Origin: Sulfuriflexus mobilis
GTDB taxonomy: Bacteria > Pseudomonadota > Gammaproteobacteria > AKS1
Reading direction: 5' to 3'
Length of the DNA stretch: 64,000 nucleotides
NCBI RefSeq assembly: GCF_003967195.1
Contig: NZ_AP018725.1
Location: forward strand, 1,736,001-1,800,000
This document shows, piece by piece, positions 53,146-62,366 of the stretch. The notes under the pieces are model-generated. The model did not search any database and was not told where the DNA came from. It saw only the letters and a list, made by a program, of their open reading frames with translations. Both the position numbers and the translations under genes were made by a program. The first letter of the stretch is position 1, and every line of letters starts with the position of its first letter.

Positions 53146-54652
53146 TGAGTACGTGCCCTCTAAGCGTTTTGAATTGGCGACGCAAGAATTCCCGCGAGGC
53201 CGGCACGGTCCACAGCACCACACCCATTACCAAAATACCAATGCCAGTCATAGTTGCAACCATCGGTACACGGCCTGACGGTAGAACAATCCAGTAGCGC
53301 AAGGCCAATACGGTAATTGTTCCGATGCTGAGCGGTTTTATAACAGCACCCCAATACCACCGCCATTTCTCGTCGGGCAGAAGTCTACGGTGCATGAAAT
53401 GCACACCAATGAACACATATCCCGCATTGAGTGCGAACCACGCCCAGGCAGCACCGATGGCACCGAAACGCGGCACGGCCCAGAGGATGGCTGGGACGAT
53501 GAAACACACCGCCACAATGTTTACGCGTACGGCGAAGCCCGTCCAGCCATGAGCCAGTTGCATCATATAGGGCACATGCATGAAGCCGTTGCACAATGTG
53601 CCCAGGGCGAGCAAAATCAGTAACGGCCCAGCCTGTTGCGCCAGACTGACGTTACCCGTCCAGGCATAGAGTAGCGGTTCGGCAAACGCTGCTATCACCA
53701 GCGCCGCTGGAATCAGCACCGCGGCCAACCATTGAGTTGCACGATGGTAGGTATCTATGAGCACCTGCTGTTCGGACTTGGCGACCAGCTCGGTCAGTCG
53801 CGGCGAAACGGCGGTGGCAATCGGAGCTACCAGAAAAGCCAGCGCACCCGCTACAGATGCGGCGAGAATGTAATAACCAAATTCCTCGAGAGACACTAAC
53901 TTGCTCAACAACAACTTATCCACCTGTGTCAGCAACAAAGCCAGCAACGTGGTCGCTGCCATTCCTCCGGCGAAGCGGCGAATGCGTACGATAGCAGCCA
54001 GTTCGAAGCGGGCGGGCCTCTCTCCGGGCGGCAACAAATGGTAGGTCTTGCGGGAAAGGATGATCACGGTAAGTAGGGAGACTAGGCCCTGCCACAAAAA
54101 AAATGCCTCGATGCTGGTGTCAACCCAAGCCAACACGCCGACCACACCGCCCCACCTCAAAGTGGCTAGCACGCCTTGTGCGCCATTTAGCCAAACTTGA
54201 TGCTGCAAGCCTTGAATCGCGCCGCGATAAACCTGTTCTGCCATGCGCGCAGCCAGCACCAGACCTATCATCCCAATCGCCTGCGCCACGGTTGCGGCTG
54301 ATAAATTCACGACATTGAGCCAATGCGTGGCCACCCACGGTGCAATGAACCACACGATGCCCACCACCGCCACAGCTACACAGCCATAAATCACTTCTAG
54401 CGAACGCAACAAATCGCGAATGGTCTGCGCACTGTGCGCCCCAGCCTGAAAACGCGCCATTTCGCGACTCAAGGTCGGGGTGAGACCCATGTCTAACAGG
54501 GTGAGCCACGCCTGTAACATGGTCATAAAACCCACCAGGCCCCACGCCTCCACACCCAGATAATCGATATATACAGGAACGAAGGCCAGCCCCATCAGTG
54601 CAGTCCAGCCTTGGCCGAGGTAGTTGGCGATGATATTTTTCTTAAGCGACAT
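53138..54652 (-). CDS. wzx: Wzx-type lipid-linked oligosaccharide flippase
   Basis: A 504-residue membrane protein with 12-14 hydrophobic helices. SLKKNIIANYLGQGWTALMGLAFVPVYIDYLGVEAWGLVGF is the PST/MATE-type start, and GLTPTLSREMARFQ is the conserved first cytoplasmic loop. It should flip undecaprenyl-linked repeat units to the periplasm. No Wzy polymerase, Wzz or WaaL ligase gene is recognisable in the window. The higher GC of this gene compared with the following GT2 genes suggests a different history. Confidence 0.9.
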   Translation of the reverse strand: MSLKKNIIANYLGQGWTALMGLAFVPVYIDYLGVEAWGLVGFMTMLQAWLTLLDMGLTPTLSREMARFQAGAHSAQTIRDLLRSLEVIYGCVAVAVVGIVWFIAPWVATHWLNVVNLSAATVAQAIGMIGLVLAARMAEQVYRGAIQGLQHQVWLNGAQGVLATLRWGGVVGVLAWVDTSIEAFFLWQGLVSLLTVIILSRKTYHLLPPGERPARFELAAIVRIRRFAGGMAATTLLALLLTQVDKLLLSKLVSLEEFGYYILAASVAGALAFLVAPIATAVSPRLTELVAKSEQQVLIDTYHRATQWLAAVLIPAALVIAAFAEPLLYAWTGNVSLAQQAGPLLILLALGTLCNGFMHVPYMMQLAHGWTGFAVRVNIVAVCFIVPAILWAVPRFGAIGAAWAWFALNAGYVFIGVHFMHRRLLPDEKWRWYWGAVIKPLSIGTITVLALRYWIVLPSGRVPMVATMTGIGILVMGVVLWTVPASREFLRRQFKTLRGHVLNG

Positions 54653-54678
54653 TATTATAGAGCGTTATTGACTGGGCC

Positions 54679-55458
54679 TTAGCTAACGCGTTTTAAATAC
54701 CCATCCGGTGCCACGGTAATCTGCAGTTTATGCTGAATGCTCTTGTCGATCTCAAATTCAGAATGTGTCTTCAGATATTCCCACACTGCCGTCTTTGGGT
54801 TATCACCAGGCCCCCAAGGGCGGTCTGGGAACATTTCTTCCGGCATGTCTTCGATCACGGTATCAAACACCACGCAATAGCTGTCTTTGCTTGTCAGTGG
54901 CGCGTAGGCCTGCAGTTCAGCCAGTACATGGTCGTGAGTATGGTTACTATCGAGACAAACCAGCACTCGCGAATAATTCGCGGCGGCGTGGCGTACCTGC
55001 TCTATAATATCGGGCGCAATGCTGGAGCCCTGTATCATCTGAATACGCGATGCCATAGGATGCACCTCGATAGCCTCACGGTTGTGGGAACGGATATCGA
55101 TATCGATGCCAAGCACCTTACGGTGCGAAATATTCGGATCAACCTTTTCACCAGCCTCAATGGCATCACACATATCTAGCAGCGCCAACATGGAGGCGTT
55201 AAAAATTAGCGAGCCACCGTGCGCAATGCCGGTTTCAATGATGAGATCTGGCTTAATTGACCATATCAGCTCTTGCATCGCCACCATGTCTTGAGGGTAC
55301 TGAATAATGGGGCGACCTTGCCATTCGAAATGATAAGAGTACTTGCAAGCATTTACATGATTGACCCACTGAAGTGATAATTTATTTAATTCTTTATCTC
55401 GGCCCATCAAATCAATTTCTGTTCGACACTCTTGTTTGAATTGATCATATAAGTTCAT
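54679..55458 (-). CDS. CmcI/cephalosporin hydroxylase-family SAM-binding protein
   Basis: About 259 residues. A GGAG seven bases before the ATG at 55458 (MNLYDQFKQECRTEI) favours that start over the ATG at 55479. FEWQGRPIIQYPQDMVAMQELIW, DLIIETGIAHGGSLIFNASML, HRKVLGIDIDIRSHNREAI and VLVCLDSNHTHDHVLAELQAYAPL define the CmcI family, whose fold is that of class I methyltransferases. In glycan loci such proteins are taken to be O-methyltransferases, since the hydroxylase activity is debated. It follows the acyltransferase gene. Confidence 0.88.
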   Translation of the reverse strand: MNLYDQFKQECRTEIDLMGRDKELNKLSLQWVNHVNACKYSYHFEWQGRPIIQYPQDMVAMQELIWSIKPDLIIETGIAHGGSLIFNASMLALLDMCDAIEAGEKVDPNISHRKVLGIDIDIRSHNREAIEVHPMASRIQMIQGSSIAPDIIEQVRHAAANYSRVLVCLDSNHTHDHVLAELQAYAPLTSKDSYCVVFDTVIEDMPEEMFPDRPWGPGDNPKTAVWEYLKTHSEFEIDKSIQHKLQITVAPDGYLKRVS

Positions 55459-55487
55459 TTTTGTCTCCAAATAATTCATACGTTTAC

Positions 55488-56129
55488 TCAGAATATAGGT
55501 CTTCCAGGGTTGCCGACAATAATTAACCCATCAGGAACATCCTTTGTTACAACTGCACCTGCCCCTATTATCGAACCAGGACCGATTTTCAGTCTTGGCA
55601 ATACAACCGACCCAGCTCCTATCATGACGTTGTCTCCAATTGTGACACAACCACAAACCGTGGCTCCGGGAGCAAGATGGACACCATCACCTAAAACACA
55701 TTCATGATCTACTGATGCTTTATGATTGATAATGCATGCATCTCCCAACCTGCTATCAGCGGCCACCACAGCCTGGGCCAGCACTTGGCTTCCTTCACCA
55801 ATCGTGGTCGTATTGCACACAAAAGCGTTAGGATGAATTAAAGGTTCTAATTTTAAGCCTGCTGAGCGAAACATATGTTGAATTTCAATTCTATCACTCC
55901 CCCTATGTCCACCAATCGCCACAAGTCCCGTTACATTTAATAACCCTTGTGATTTGGAAAGCCATGTATTAAATCCAGCTTCTCCAAAATAAATGGGAAC
56001 ATCTGGTAATATTGAAGAAACCTCATTGTTATCAAAGAATGCAACAACCTGCCCGCCCTGAGATTTAATCAGGCTTACCAAAACCTTTGCGTGACCTGCA
56101 CACCCCCATATAACAAACAATTTAGTCAT
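55488..56129 (-). CDS. PglD/NeuD-family sugar acyltransferase
   Basis: A 213-residue protein. The N-terminal Rossmann-like domain has WGCAGHAKVLVSLIKSQGGQVVAFFDN. From residue 100 a left-handed beta-helix follows (NTTTIGEGSQVLAQAVVAADSRLG, INHKASVDHECVLGDGVHLAPG with the catalytic His, and TIGDNVMIGAGSVV). The ending VPDGLIIVGNPGRPIF is typical. It acetylates the 4-amino group of UDP- or other nucleotide-bound sugars. It overlaps the DegT aminotransferase gene by 8 nt (ATGACTAA), so the aminated CDP-sugar is its probable substrate. Confidence 0.9.
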   Translation of the reverse strand: MTKLFVIWGCAGHAKVLVSLIKSQGGQVVAFFDNNEVSSILPDVPIYFGEAGFNTWLSKSQGLLNVTGLVAIGGHRGSDRIEIQHMFRSAGLKLEPLIHPNAFVCNTTTIGEGSQVLAQAVVAADSRLGDACIINHKASVDHECVLGDGVHLAPGATVCGCVTIGDNVMIGAGSVVLPRLKIGPGSIIGAGAVVTKDVPDGLIIVGNPGRPIF

Positions 56130-57231
56130 TCAAAATGCTCTCAATCACATTGACTACACGATCCTGTTCGGTTTTTGAAATATCATGAAAGCTGGGTAAA
56201 TTAATTGCCCTTGCAGGAATATCTGAAGATACCGGTGTATATATTTTCCCTTCAAACATTGGCAAACTTGATAGTGGATGAAAAAAGACTCTTGCATCAA
56301 TGTTCTCTTCGGCAAATGTATTCTGAAGTTCTTCACGTGTAACACCTGTTTGTTGATCAAATACTATCGTTGGCATCCAGGCACCATTGACCGTATCTAC
56401 TGGCTCTGGATTCATGGATAAACCCGAAAAAATTTCCAAACGACTACGATAATACGAAAGAATCTCACGCTTACGGCGAGTCAATTCGTCGGCACGTTCA
56501 ATCTGAGCACAGCCGATCGCTGCCTGGATGTTCGACATCTTATATTTAAAACCAACCATATCCGGCCAAAACTGCTTAGTCTGTCCTCGCGCACGCCCAT
56601 GATTACTCAACGTAAGTACATGTTCATATAAAACTGCGTCGTTAGTGACGAAGATCCCCCCTTCACCTGTTGTGAGCGTTTTGGTGCCATGAAATGAGAA
56701 TGCGCCGAATTTCCCCATCGATCCCGCACGCTTACCATGGTAGATGGATCCGATCGCTTCGGCGGCATCCTCTATAACTGGGATGCTATGTTTTTCGCCA
56801 ATAGCGAGCAACTTATCCATCTCACAAAGATTACCGTACAAATGGACAGCAACTATTGCCTTTGTGTTGGGCGTAATCGCTTCCTCGACCAGCTTCGGAT
56901 CAAGGCACCAGGAATCAGGAAGAATATCGACAAAAACTGGTTTTGCACCCAAATGGACTATCGGTGAAGCCGTAGCAATCCAATTAATGTCGGCCATGAT
57001 AACTTCATCACCAGGGCCAATTCCTAATGCTGCCATACCCATGTGGAGTGCCCCAGTGCAACTTGATGTCGCGATCGCGTACTTAACATCAAGATGATCT
57101 TTGAACGCCTCCTCAAAGCGATTGATGTACTCGTAACATTTCTCGCCCCAACCATTGGCGGCCGCATCAGTAGCGTAACGGACCTCTAGTTCGGTTATGG
57201 AAGGCTTAGTATAGTGAATACGGGACTTCAT
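56122..57231 (-). CDS. DegT/DnrJ/EryC1 aminotransferase of the CDP-sugar set
   Basis: About 369 residues from MKSRIHYTKPSITELEVRYA. The ATG at 57231 gives an ATGA overlap with the preceding gene; the longer frame from 57393 lies wholly inside it. [72 protein letters not shown] and SFHGTKTLTTGEGG with the PLP lysine near residue 183 are diagnostic. It should aminate a keto-sugar, probably at C4. It differs from RfbH-type CDP-sugar dehydrases, which carry a histidine in place of the PLP lysine. Confidence 0.9.
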   Translation of the reverse strand: MKSRIHYTKPSITELEVRYATDAAANGWGEKCYEYINRFEEAFKDHLDVKYAIATSSCTGALHMGMAALGIGPGDEVIMADINWIATASPIVHLGAKPVFVDILPDSWCLDPKLVEEAITPNTKAIVAVHLYGNLCEMDKLLAIGEKHSIPVIEDAAEAIGSIYHGKRAGSMGKFGAFSFHGTKTLTTGEGGIFVTNDAVLYEHVLTLSNHGRARGQTKQFWPDMVGFKYKMSNIQAAIGCAQIERADELTRRKREILSYYRSRLEIFSGLSMNPEPVDTVNGAWMPTIVFDQQTGVTREELQNTFAEENIDARVFFHPLSSLPMFEGKIYTPVSSDIPARAINLPSFHDISKTEQDRVVNVIESILND

Positions 57232-58454
57232 GCGATCTCCAGATGCGGCACCGCAGTAACGAACTGGCCGCCCCACTCGCGAATATAGGCCAATTGCTCG
57301 ATCACCTCTGTACGCAAGTTCCAGGGCAGGATCAGCACGTAATCTGGTCGGCTTTGCTCTAGATGTAACTCCGCAACAATAGGAATACGACAACCGGGCA
57401 GGAATTTATCTTGCTTGGCGGGATTTCGATCTGCCACGTAAGGAATTAGATCAGGCCTCACACCAGCATAATTCAGAAGGGTATTTCCCTTGGCAGCAGC
57501 ACCGTAGCCGGCAACCATTTTGCCTGCCTGCTGGGCATCAATCAGAAAAACCAGTATATCGTTTTTGACTTTATTCGCCTTGGCCTGAAAACCAGCATAG
57601 AACGCTGTACTGCTCATGCCTGCTTCTGTTTCACGTTCCAATAGTTTCATGACATTCTGGCTTGTCTCGTGTGCACCAGAATCCTTGCGTTGTGCATAGA
57701 CACGTAAACTTCCGCCATGTGTAGGTAATTCTTCCACATCGAATACACTCAGGCCATTATGCTCAAAGATTCTCTTCACTGCAGTCAGCGAGAGATAGGA
57801 ATAGTGCTCATGGTAAATGGTGTCAAACTGGTTCTCGGATACCAGCCGCAGCAGGTGCGGGAACTCAAAAGTCGCCACGCCGTTCGGTTTTAACAACACC
57901 GCAAAACCTTCAACAAAGTCATTAATATCTGGCACATGCGCCAGTACATTGTTCGCCGCGGTCAAATCGGCTTGCTTGCCTTGTGCGGCAAGACGCTGGG
58001 CCAGTTTCACACCAAAGAACTCTTCAACGATTTCAATCCCCCTGCTGCGTGCCGCCTCCGCCGTGCTGGTCGTGGGCTCAATACCCAGGCAGGGAATTCC
58101 TCGTGCTTTTGCGTATTGCAGCAGGTAGCCATCATTCGCAGCCACCTCGACGATATGGGAGTTTCCGTCTAGCGCAAAGCGTTGTGCCATATTCGCAACA
58201 TATTGTTCGGCATGTTTTAACCAGGTTGTTGAAAACGAACTGAAGTATGCGTAATCAGCCGAGAACAACTCATCTGCCCCAGCATAGTCTTCTGTTTGTA
58301 CCAGCCAGCATTCTGTACACACCAGTACCCGCAAAGGGAAATATTTTTCTGGTGCATGCAAGGTTTTCTGGGTGAGATAAGCATTGGACGGAGGTGCCGT
58401 ACCCAGATCGATCAATGGCAGCGTTAATTCGGTCTGGCAATGGCGGCACTTCAT
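57228..58454 (-). CDS. Sugar C-methyltransferase (TylCIII/NovU-like)
   Basis: A 408-residue enzyme in three parts. The N-terminal zinc domain has CRHCQTELTLPLIDLGTAPPSNAYL and LVCTECWLVQTEDY, giving CxxC and CxxC. The SAM domain has HIVEVAANDGYLLQYAKARGI near residue 98 and NNVLAHVPDINDFVEGF. FDTIYHEHYSYLSLTAVKRIFEHNGL is the catalytic His/Tyr block. The C-terminal Rossmann part begins MVAGYGAAAKGNTLLNY. Such enzymes add a branching methyl group to a keto-sugar, usually at C3. It is coupled by ATGA overlaps on both sides in the CDP-sugar block. Confidence 0.93.
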   Translation of the reverse strand: MKCRHCQTELTLPLIDLGTAPPSNAYLTQKTLHAPEKYFPLRVLVCTECWLVQTEDYAGADELFSADYAYFSSFSTTWLKHAEQYVANMAQRFALDGNSHIVEVAANDGYLLQYAKARGIPCLGIEPTTSTAEAARSRGIEIVEEFFGVKLAQRLAAQGKQADLTAANNVLAHVPDINDFVEGFAVLLKPNGVATFEFPHLLRLVSENQFDTIYHEHYSYLSLTAVKRIFEHNGLSVFDVEELPTHGGSLRVYAQRKDSGAHETSQNVMKLLERETEAGMSSTAFYAGFQAKANKVKNDILVFLIDAQQAGKMVAGYGAAAKGNTLLNYAGVRPDLIPYVADRNPAKQDKFLPGCRIPIVAELHLEQSRPDYVLILPWNLRTEVIEQLAYIREWGGQFVTAVPHLEIA

Positions 58455-59011
58455 AAAACAAGTCCTTGGTAATCCTGGTCTAATAATGAGTGGTTTCGAT
58501 CACGCTCTGAAAGGTCATCAATAGGCAAAGGCCAGACAATACCCAACCTTGGGTCTGCTACATTAAGCGCGCCTTCTGCCTCGGGATGATAGGCCGCGGT
58601 GTGCAGGTAAATCAGCTCGCAGTCTTCAGTCAGCGCCTGAAAACCGTGCGCATAACCTTCAGGAATGAGCAAACCCCTACGGTTAGTGGCGGAAAGAATT
58701 TCGCTATGCCACTGCAGGAAGGTAGGCGATCCGCTCCGGATATCTACGGCCACATCCAGTACCTCACCCTTCAAACAACTCACAAATTTTGTCTCGGCAT
58801 ATGGAGGGTGCTGAAAATGTAGGCCGCGAACCGCACCTTTTTTTCGTGTGAGAGTCTGGTTAATTTGAGCTATTGGTTTGTTAAATCCTGCCTCCGAAAA
58901 TTCCTCAGCACTGTAAAGGCGTGACAAGTATCCCCGATGGTCTTCTGTCGCTTTGCGCTGCACTACCATCAGGCCAGACAATGGCGTCTGAATAAAATCA
59001 AAACGTGACAT
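58451..59011 (-). CDS. Nucleotide-sugar 3,5-epimerase, RmlC family
   Basis: A 186-residue cupin: FIQTPLSGLMVVQRKATEDHRGYLSRLYSAEEF, IAQINQTLTRKKGAVRGLHFQHPPYAETKFVSC with the catalytic His, VDIRSGSPTFLQWHSEILS and IPEGYAHGFQALTEDCELIYLHT. It differs clearly from the rmlC at 29890 and sits between rfbG and the C-methyltransferase. It probably epimerises the CDP-4-keto-6-deoxyglucose product before methylation. Confidence 0.9.
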   Translation of the reverse strand: MSRFDFIQTPLSGLMVVQRKATEDHRGYLSRLYSAEEFSEAGFNKPIAQINQTLTRKKGAVRGLHFQHPPYAETKFVSCLKGEVLDVAVDIRSGSPTFLQWHSEILSATNRRGLLIPEGYAHGFQALTEDCELIYLHTAAYHPEAEGALNVADPRLGIVWPLPIDDLSERDRNHSLLDQDYQGLVL

Positions 59012-59013
59012 GA

Positions 59014-60078
59014 TTAATCATCTTGTCTTGCAGACTGGTAATCATTTATTTGTCCTAATGTGACCAATCTCATGTCCTTGGCTTGCCGCCATGCCTCATG
59101 CCATTCCAATGTTTTTTGTAATGCCGTTTGCAGTCGCCAGCGTGGCTGCCAGCTCAGCTGACTGCGTGCCTTGCTACTATCTAATTTAAGATAATTTGCC
59201 TCATGAAGTTGCGGCGACTCATCGCGCTGCCAATTTACGGCTTTACACATTTCGGCCATGCGCTCAATTATCCACTTTACCGGCCGCGCATCGTCATCTG
59301 CTGGCCCAAAATTCCAGGCTTCAGAAAATCCAGTGCCCTTAGTACAAAGCTGTTCTGCCAGCATCAAATATCCAGACAATGGTTCCAGCACATGCTGCCA
59401 GGGTCGCGTAGAGTTTGGAGAACGTATCGTGAGTGTTTCACCGGCATCCGAGGCCCGCAGGAAATCAGGAACCAAACGATCTTCTGCCCAGTCGCCCCCG
59501 CCAATCACGTTCCCCGCTCTGGCACTTGCCAGGGCGATGCCCGCCGGCTCTAAAAATGATTGCCGATAAGCCGATGTCACCAACTCTGCACAACCCTTGC
59601 TGCTTGAATAAGGGTCGAAGCCGCCCATCGCCTCATCTTCGCGATAACCCCATACCCATTCCCGGTTTTCATAGCATTTATCAGTTGTAACATTCACTAC
59701 TGCTTTTACACCGGGCGTGGCACGCACTGCCTCGAGCATATGCACGGTTCCCATCACGTTCACCTCATAGGTTTCTACAGGTTGCGTGTAGGAGTAACGC
59801 ACCAGGGGTTGAGCAGCGAGATGAAAAACAACCTCTGGTCTCGCCTGCTGCATTGCCTGGCTGAGCTTGTCCGGTTCACGTAGGTCTGCAATGACGCTGC
59901 TCGCCATGCCCTCGCTCACCTTCGCCACAGAAAATATATTGATATCCGTAGGCGGATTGAGCGCGTAGCCATGCACTTCTGCGCCCATGGATTGAAGCCA
60001 CAGGGAAAGCCAGCCGCCTTTAAAGCCGGTATGTCCCGTCAGAAAAACGCGCTTACCACGCCAGAATTCCGGATTCAT
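59014..60078 (-). CDS. rfbG: CDP-glucose 4,6-dehydratase
   Basis: About 354 residues from [28 protein letters not shown]. The ATG at 60078 overlaps the rfbF stop by 4 nt (ATGA); upstream ATGs at 60084 and 60093 are less likely. [56 protein letters not shown] and [18 protein letters not shown] with the catalytic Tyr/Lys near residue 155 identify RfbG. It makes CDP-4-keto-6-deoxyglucose, the start of the CDP-dideoxyhexose and related branched sugars. Confidence 0.95.
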   Translation of the reverse strand: MNPEFWRGKRVFLTGHTGFKGGWLSLWLQSMGAEVHGYALNPPTDINIFSVAKVSEGMASSVIADLREPDKLSQAMQQARPEVVFHLAAQPLVRYSYTQPVETYEVNVMGTVHMLEAVRATPGVKAVVNVTTDKCYENREWVWGYREDEAMGGFDPYSSSKGCAELVTSAYRQSFLEPAGIALASARAGNVIGGGDWAEDRLVPDFLRASDAGETLTIRSPNSTRPWQHVLEPLSGYLMLAEQLCTKGTGFSEAWNFGPADDDARPVKWIIERMAEMCKAVNWQRDESPQLHEANYLKLDSSKARSQLSWQPRWRLQTALQKTLEWHEAWRQAKDMRLVTLGQINDYQSARQDD

Positions 60079-60848
60079 TTCCATACCTTCCATGGTGCCT
60101 TACCGCTTTGCCAAAGTTCTTCCAGGTGATTCATGTCGCGAAGTGTATCCATCGGCTGCCAGAAGCCGCTATGCTCATAAGCCATCAGCTCACCCTGAGC
60201 AGCAAGTTGACTCAGTGGTTCGCCTTCCCATGATGACTTATCATTTTCGATCAGGTCTATGCAGCCTGGTGACAAGACAAAAAAACCACCGTTAATCCAG
60301 CCGCCATCACCTTGCGGCTTTTCAATAAAGCCGCGCACTGACTTGCCATCCATATCAAGCGCGCCATAACGACCGGGAGGCTGAACCGCGGTGACTGTTG
60401 CGCGCTTGCCATGCTGCTTGTGAAAGGTCAGCTGCGCGGATATATCGATATCAGAGACACCATCGCCATAGGTAAAACAGAATGCCTCTTCGTCTTTCAC
60501 ATAATCCGCCACTCGCTTCAAACGACCTCCGGTCATACTGTTATCACCCGTATCAACCAGTGTTACGCGCCATGGCTCTGCATTCTGCTGATGGACTTCC
60601 ATCTTGTTGTTCTGCATATCGAAGGTTACATCTGACATGTGCAAGAAGTAGTTGGCAAAATATTCTTTGATTACGTAGCCCTTATAACCGCAACAAATAA
60701 TATAATCATGAATACCATGGGCTGAATAGGATTTCATGATATGCCACAGAATAGGTTTGCCGCCAATTTCTACCATAGGCTTTGGACGAGTCGATGTTTC
60801 CTCGCTTATACGCGTCCCTAAACCACCCGCTAATATGACTGCTTTCAT
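60075..60848 (-). CDS. rfbF: Glucose-1-phosphate cytidylyltransferase
   Basis: About 257 residues from [34 protein letters not shown], the exact expected start and length; a longer frame from 60959 would add 37 unconserved residues. [16 protein letters not shown] near residue 127 is the metal-binding block. [19 protein letters not shown] and [21 protein letters not shown] are family markers. It forms CDP-glucose. A 129-nt gap separates it from the sugar dehydrogenase upstream. Confidence 0.96.
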   Translation of the reverse strand: MKAVILAGGLGTRISEETSTRPKPMVEIGGKPILWHIMKSYSAHGIHDYIICCGYKGYVIKEYFANYFLHMSDVTFDMQNNKMEVHQQNAEPWRVTLVDTGDNSMTGGRLKRVADYVKDEEAFCFTYGDGVSDIDISAQLTFHKQHGKRATVTAVQPPGRYGALDMDGKSVRGFIEKPQGDGGWINGGFFVLSPGCIDLIENDKSSWEGEPLSQLAAQGELMAYEHSGFWQPMDTLRDMNHLEELWQSGKAPWKVWK

Positions 60849-60977
60849 ATTGTCCAACCTGTAAAATCTAGTCTGATTTAAATTTGATGCGTCGTGCTGC
60901 ATACACTCTATACCTATAACAAAAACAGGCATATTGGTTAGATTTAAGATGCGCCTCAAGTTTCCAGGATTTCCTCA

Positions 60978-62270
60978 TCATAATCTTCCATCCACTTCAT
61001 CTGCATTCAGGATGTATTTTATATCGTACAAAACATGGTTTTCCCTCCCCAGTCTCCTTAGCTGTTGTGCGCCCATTTCCCTAAACTCGTCATGGGCAAC
61101 GGCAAGGACGATGGCATCGTATTTTCCTTCTATCGGCTTATCAACAGGCATAATGTCATACTCATGTTTAGCTTCAGCCTTGTCTATCCATGGATCAAAG
61201 ACATCAACGTTACAGTTAAAATTTTTAAACTCTTCGACAAGGTCAACAACACGCGTGTTGCGAAGATCTGGGCAGTTCTCTTTAAAGGTGAGCCCCATAA
61301 TAAGAATGTTTGCATCAACCACATGTATACGTTTTTTGGTCATCAATTTTGAGACCTGTTCCGCCACATAATTACCCATGCTGTCATTCAGCCGCCGGCC
61401 GGCCAGGATCATCTCGGGACGGTAGCCGACTTCAATCGCCTTATGCGTTAGATAATATGGGTCGACGCCGATACAGTGCCCACCAACGAGGCCAGGGCGA
61501 AACGGAAGGAAATTCCATTTTGACCCAGCCGCTTTCAGGACTTCTTCCGTATCAATATTTAGTCTATTGAATATCAATGCGAGCTCATTGATTAAGGCGA
61601 TATTGACATCCCGCTGAGTATTTTCAATAACCTTAGCGGCTTCCGCTACCTTGATACTGCTTGCCTTATGGGTGCCTGCAGTGATGATGGTTTGATACAG
61701 AGTATCTATCCTGTCTGCTATTTCCGGTGTAGAGCCAGATGTCACCTTCTTTATGCTAGTGACGCGATGTTCCTTATCGCCAGGATTGATCCTCTCCGGG
61801 CTGTAACCACAATAAAACCCTTTCGTTATCTGTTTGCAGTTATCGGCATGAATATAAGTGAGACCGGATAACTGTTCCAGTATCGGAACACATACCTCTT
61901 CGGTTGCACCGGGATAGACGGTGGATTCATAGATGACAATATCACCGACGCTGAGTAGCTTGCCCACCGTCTCACTTGCTTTGATAAGTGGGGTTAAGTC
62001 AGGGCATTTGTCTTTATCAATAGGTGTTGGGACGGTGACAATATAAATGTTACAGTCACGGATATCATCTGAATTTGTTGTGTAGCAGAGCTTCGATGCT
62101 TGTTTAAGCTCTTCTGGCTCTACTTCAAGAGTACGATCTTCGCCATCACGCAGTTCTTGAATACGACCAGGGTTGATATCGAAACCTATCGTATCCAGCC
62201 GTTTACCAAATTCAACAGCAAGAGGCAGGCCTACATAGCCAAGGCCGATTATAGCAAGCTTATTTTGCAT
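60978..62270 (-). CDS. UDP-HexNAc 6-dehydrogenase (TviB/WbpO-like)
   Basis: A 430-residue nucleotide-sugar dehydrogenase. [28 protein letters not shown] is the NAD-binding site, [13 protein letters not shown] and [16 protein letters not shown] are active-site loops, and [21 protein letters not shown] near residue 260 carries the catalytic Cys. [24 protein letters not shown] and VFDPW end the UDP-binding domain. TviB and WbpO oxidise UDP-GlcNAc or UDP-GalNAc to the uronic acid. It is the first gene after the ops element. No Shine-Dalgarno sequence is visible before its ATG, which fits RfaH-dependent ribosome recruitment. Confidence 0.94.
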   Translation of the reverse strand: MQNKLAIIGLGYVGLPLAVEFGKRLDTIGFDINPGRIQELRDGEDRTLEVEPEELKQASKLCYTTNSDDIRDCNIYIVTVPTPIDKDKCPDLTPLIKASETVGKLLSVGDIVIYESTVYPGATEEVCVPILEQLSGLTYIHADNCKQITKGFYCGYSPERINPGDKEHRVTSIKKVTSGSTPEIADRIDTLYQTIITAGTHKASSIKVAEAAKVIENTQRDVNIALINELALIFNRLNIDTEEVLKAAGSKWNFLPFRPGLVGGHCIGVDPYYLTHKAIEVGYRPEMILAGRRLNDSMGNYVAEQVSKLMTKKRIHVVDANILIMGLTFKENCPDLRNTRVVDLVEEFKNFNCNVDVFDPWIDKAEAKHEYDIMPVDKPIEGKYDAIVLAVAHDEFREMGAQQLRRLGRENHVLYDIKYILNADEVDGRL

Positions 62271-62302
62271 AATTGTTATCTATCATATAATTCATCATCA
62301 GG

Positions 62303-62314
62303 CACGCTACCGCC
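62303..62314 (-). promoter_or_regulatory. ops element (RfaH recruitment site)
   Basis: The minus strand reads GGCGGTAGCGTG, identical to the E. coli ops core. It lies 32 nt upstream of the first gene of the second glycan locus and downstream of the rfaH gene. In E. coli RfaH binds this element in the paused elongation complex and makes transcription resistant to Rho over long distances. The rest of the JUMPstart sequence is not conserved here. Confidence 0.92.
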
Positions 62315-62366
62315 CTACAGTGCATCATTAATGCCCCGCATAGTCGGTCCATCACGGAAATCTCTT

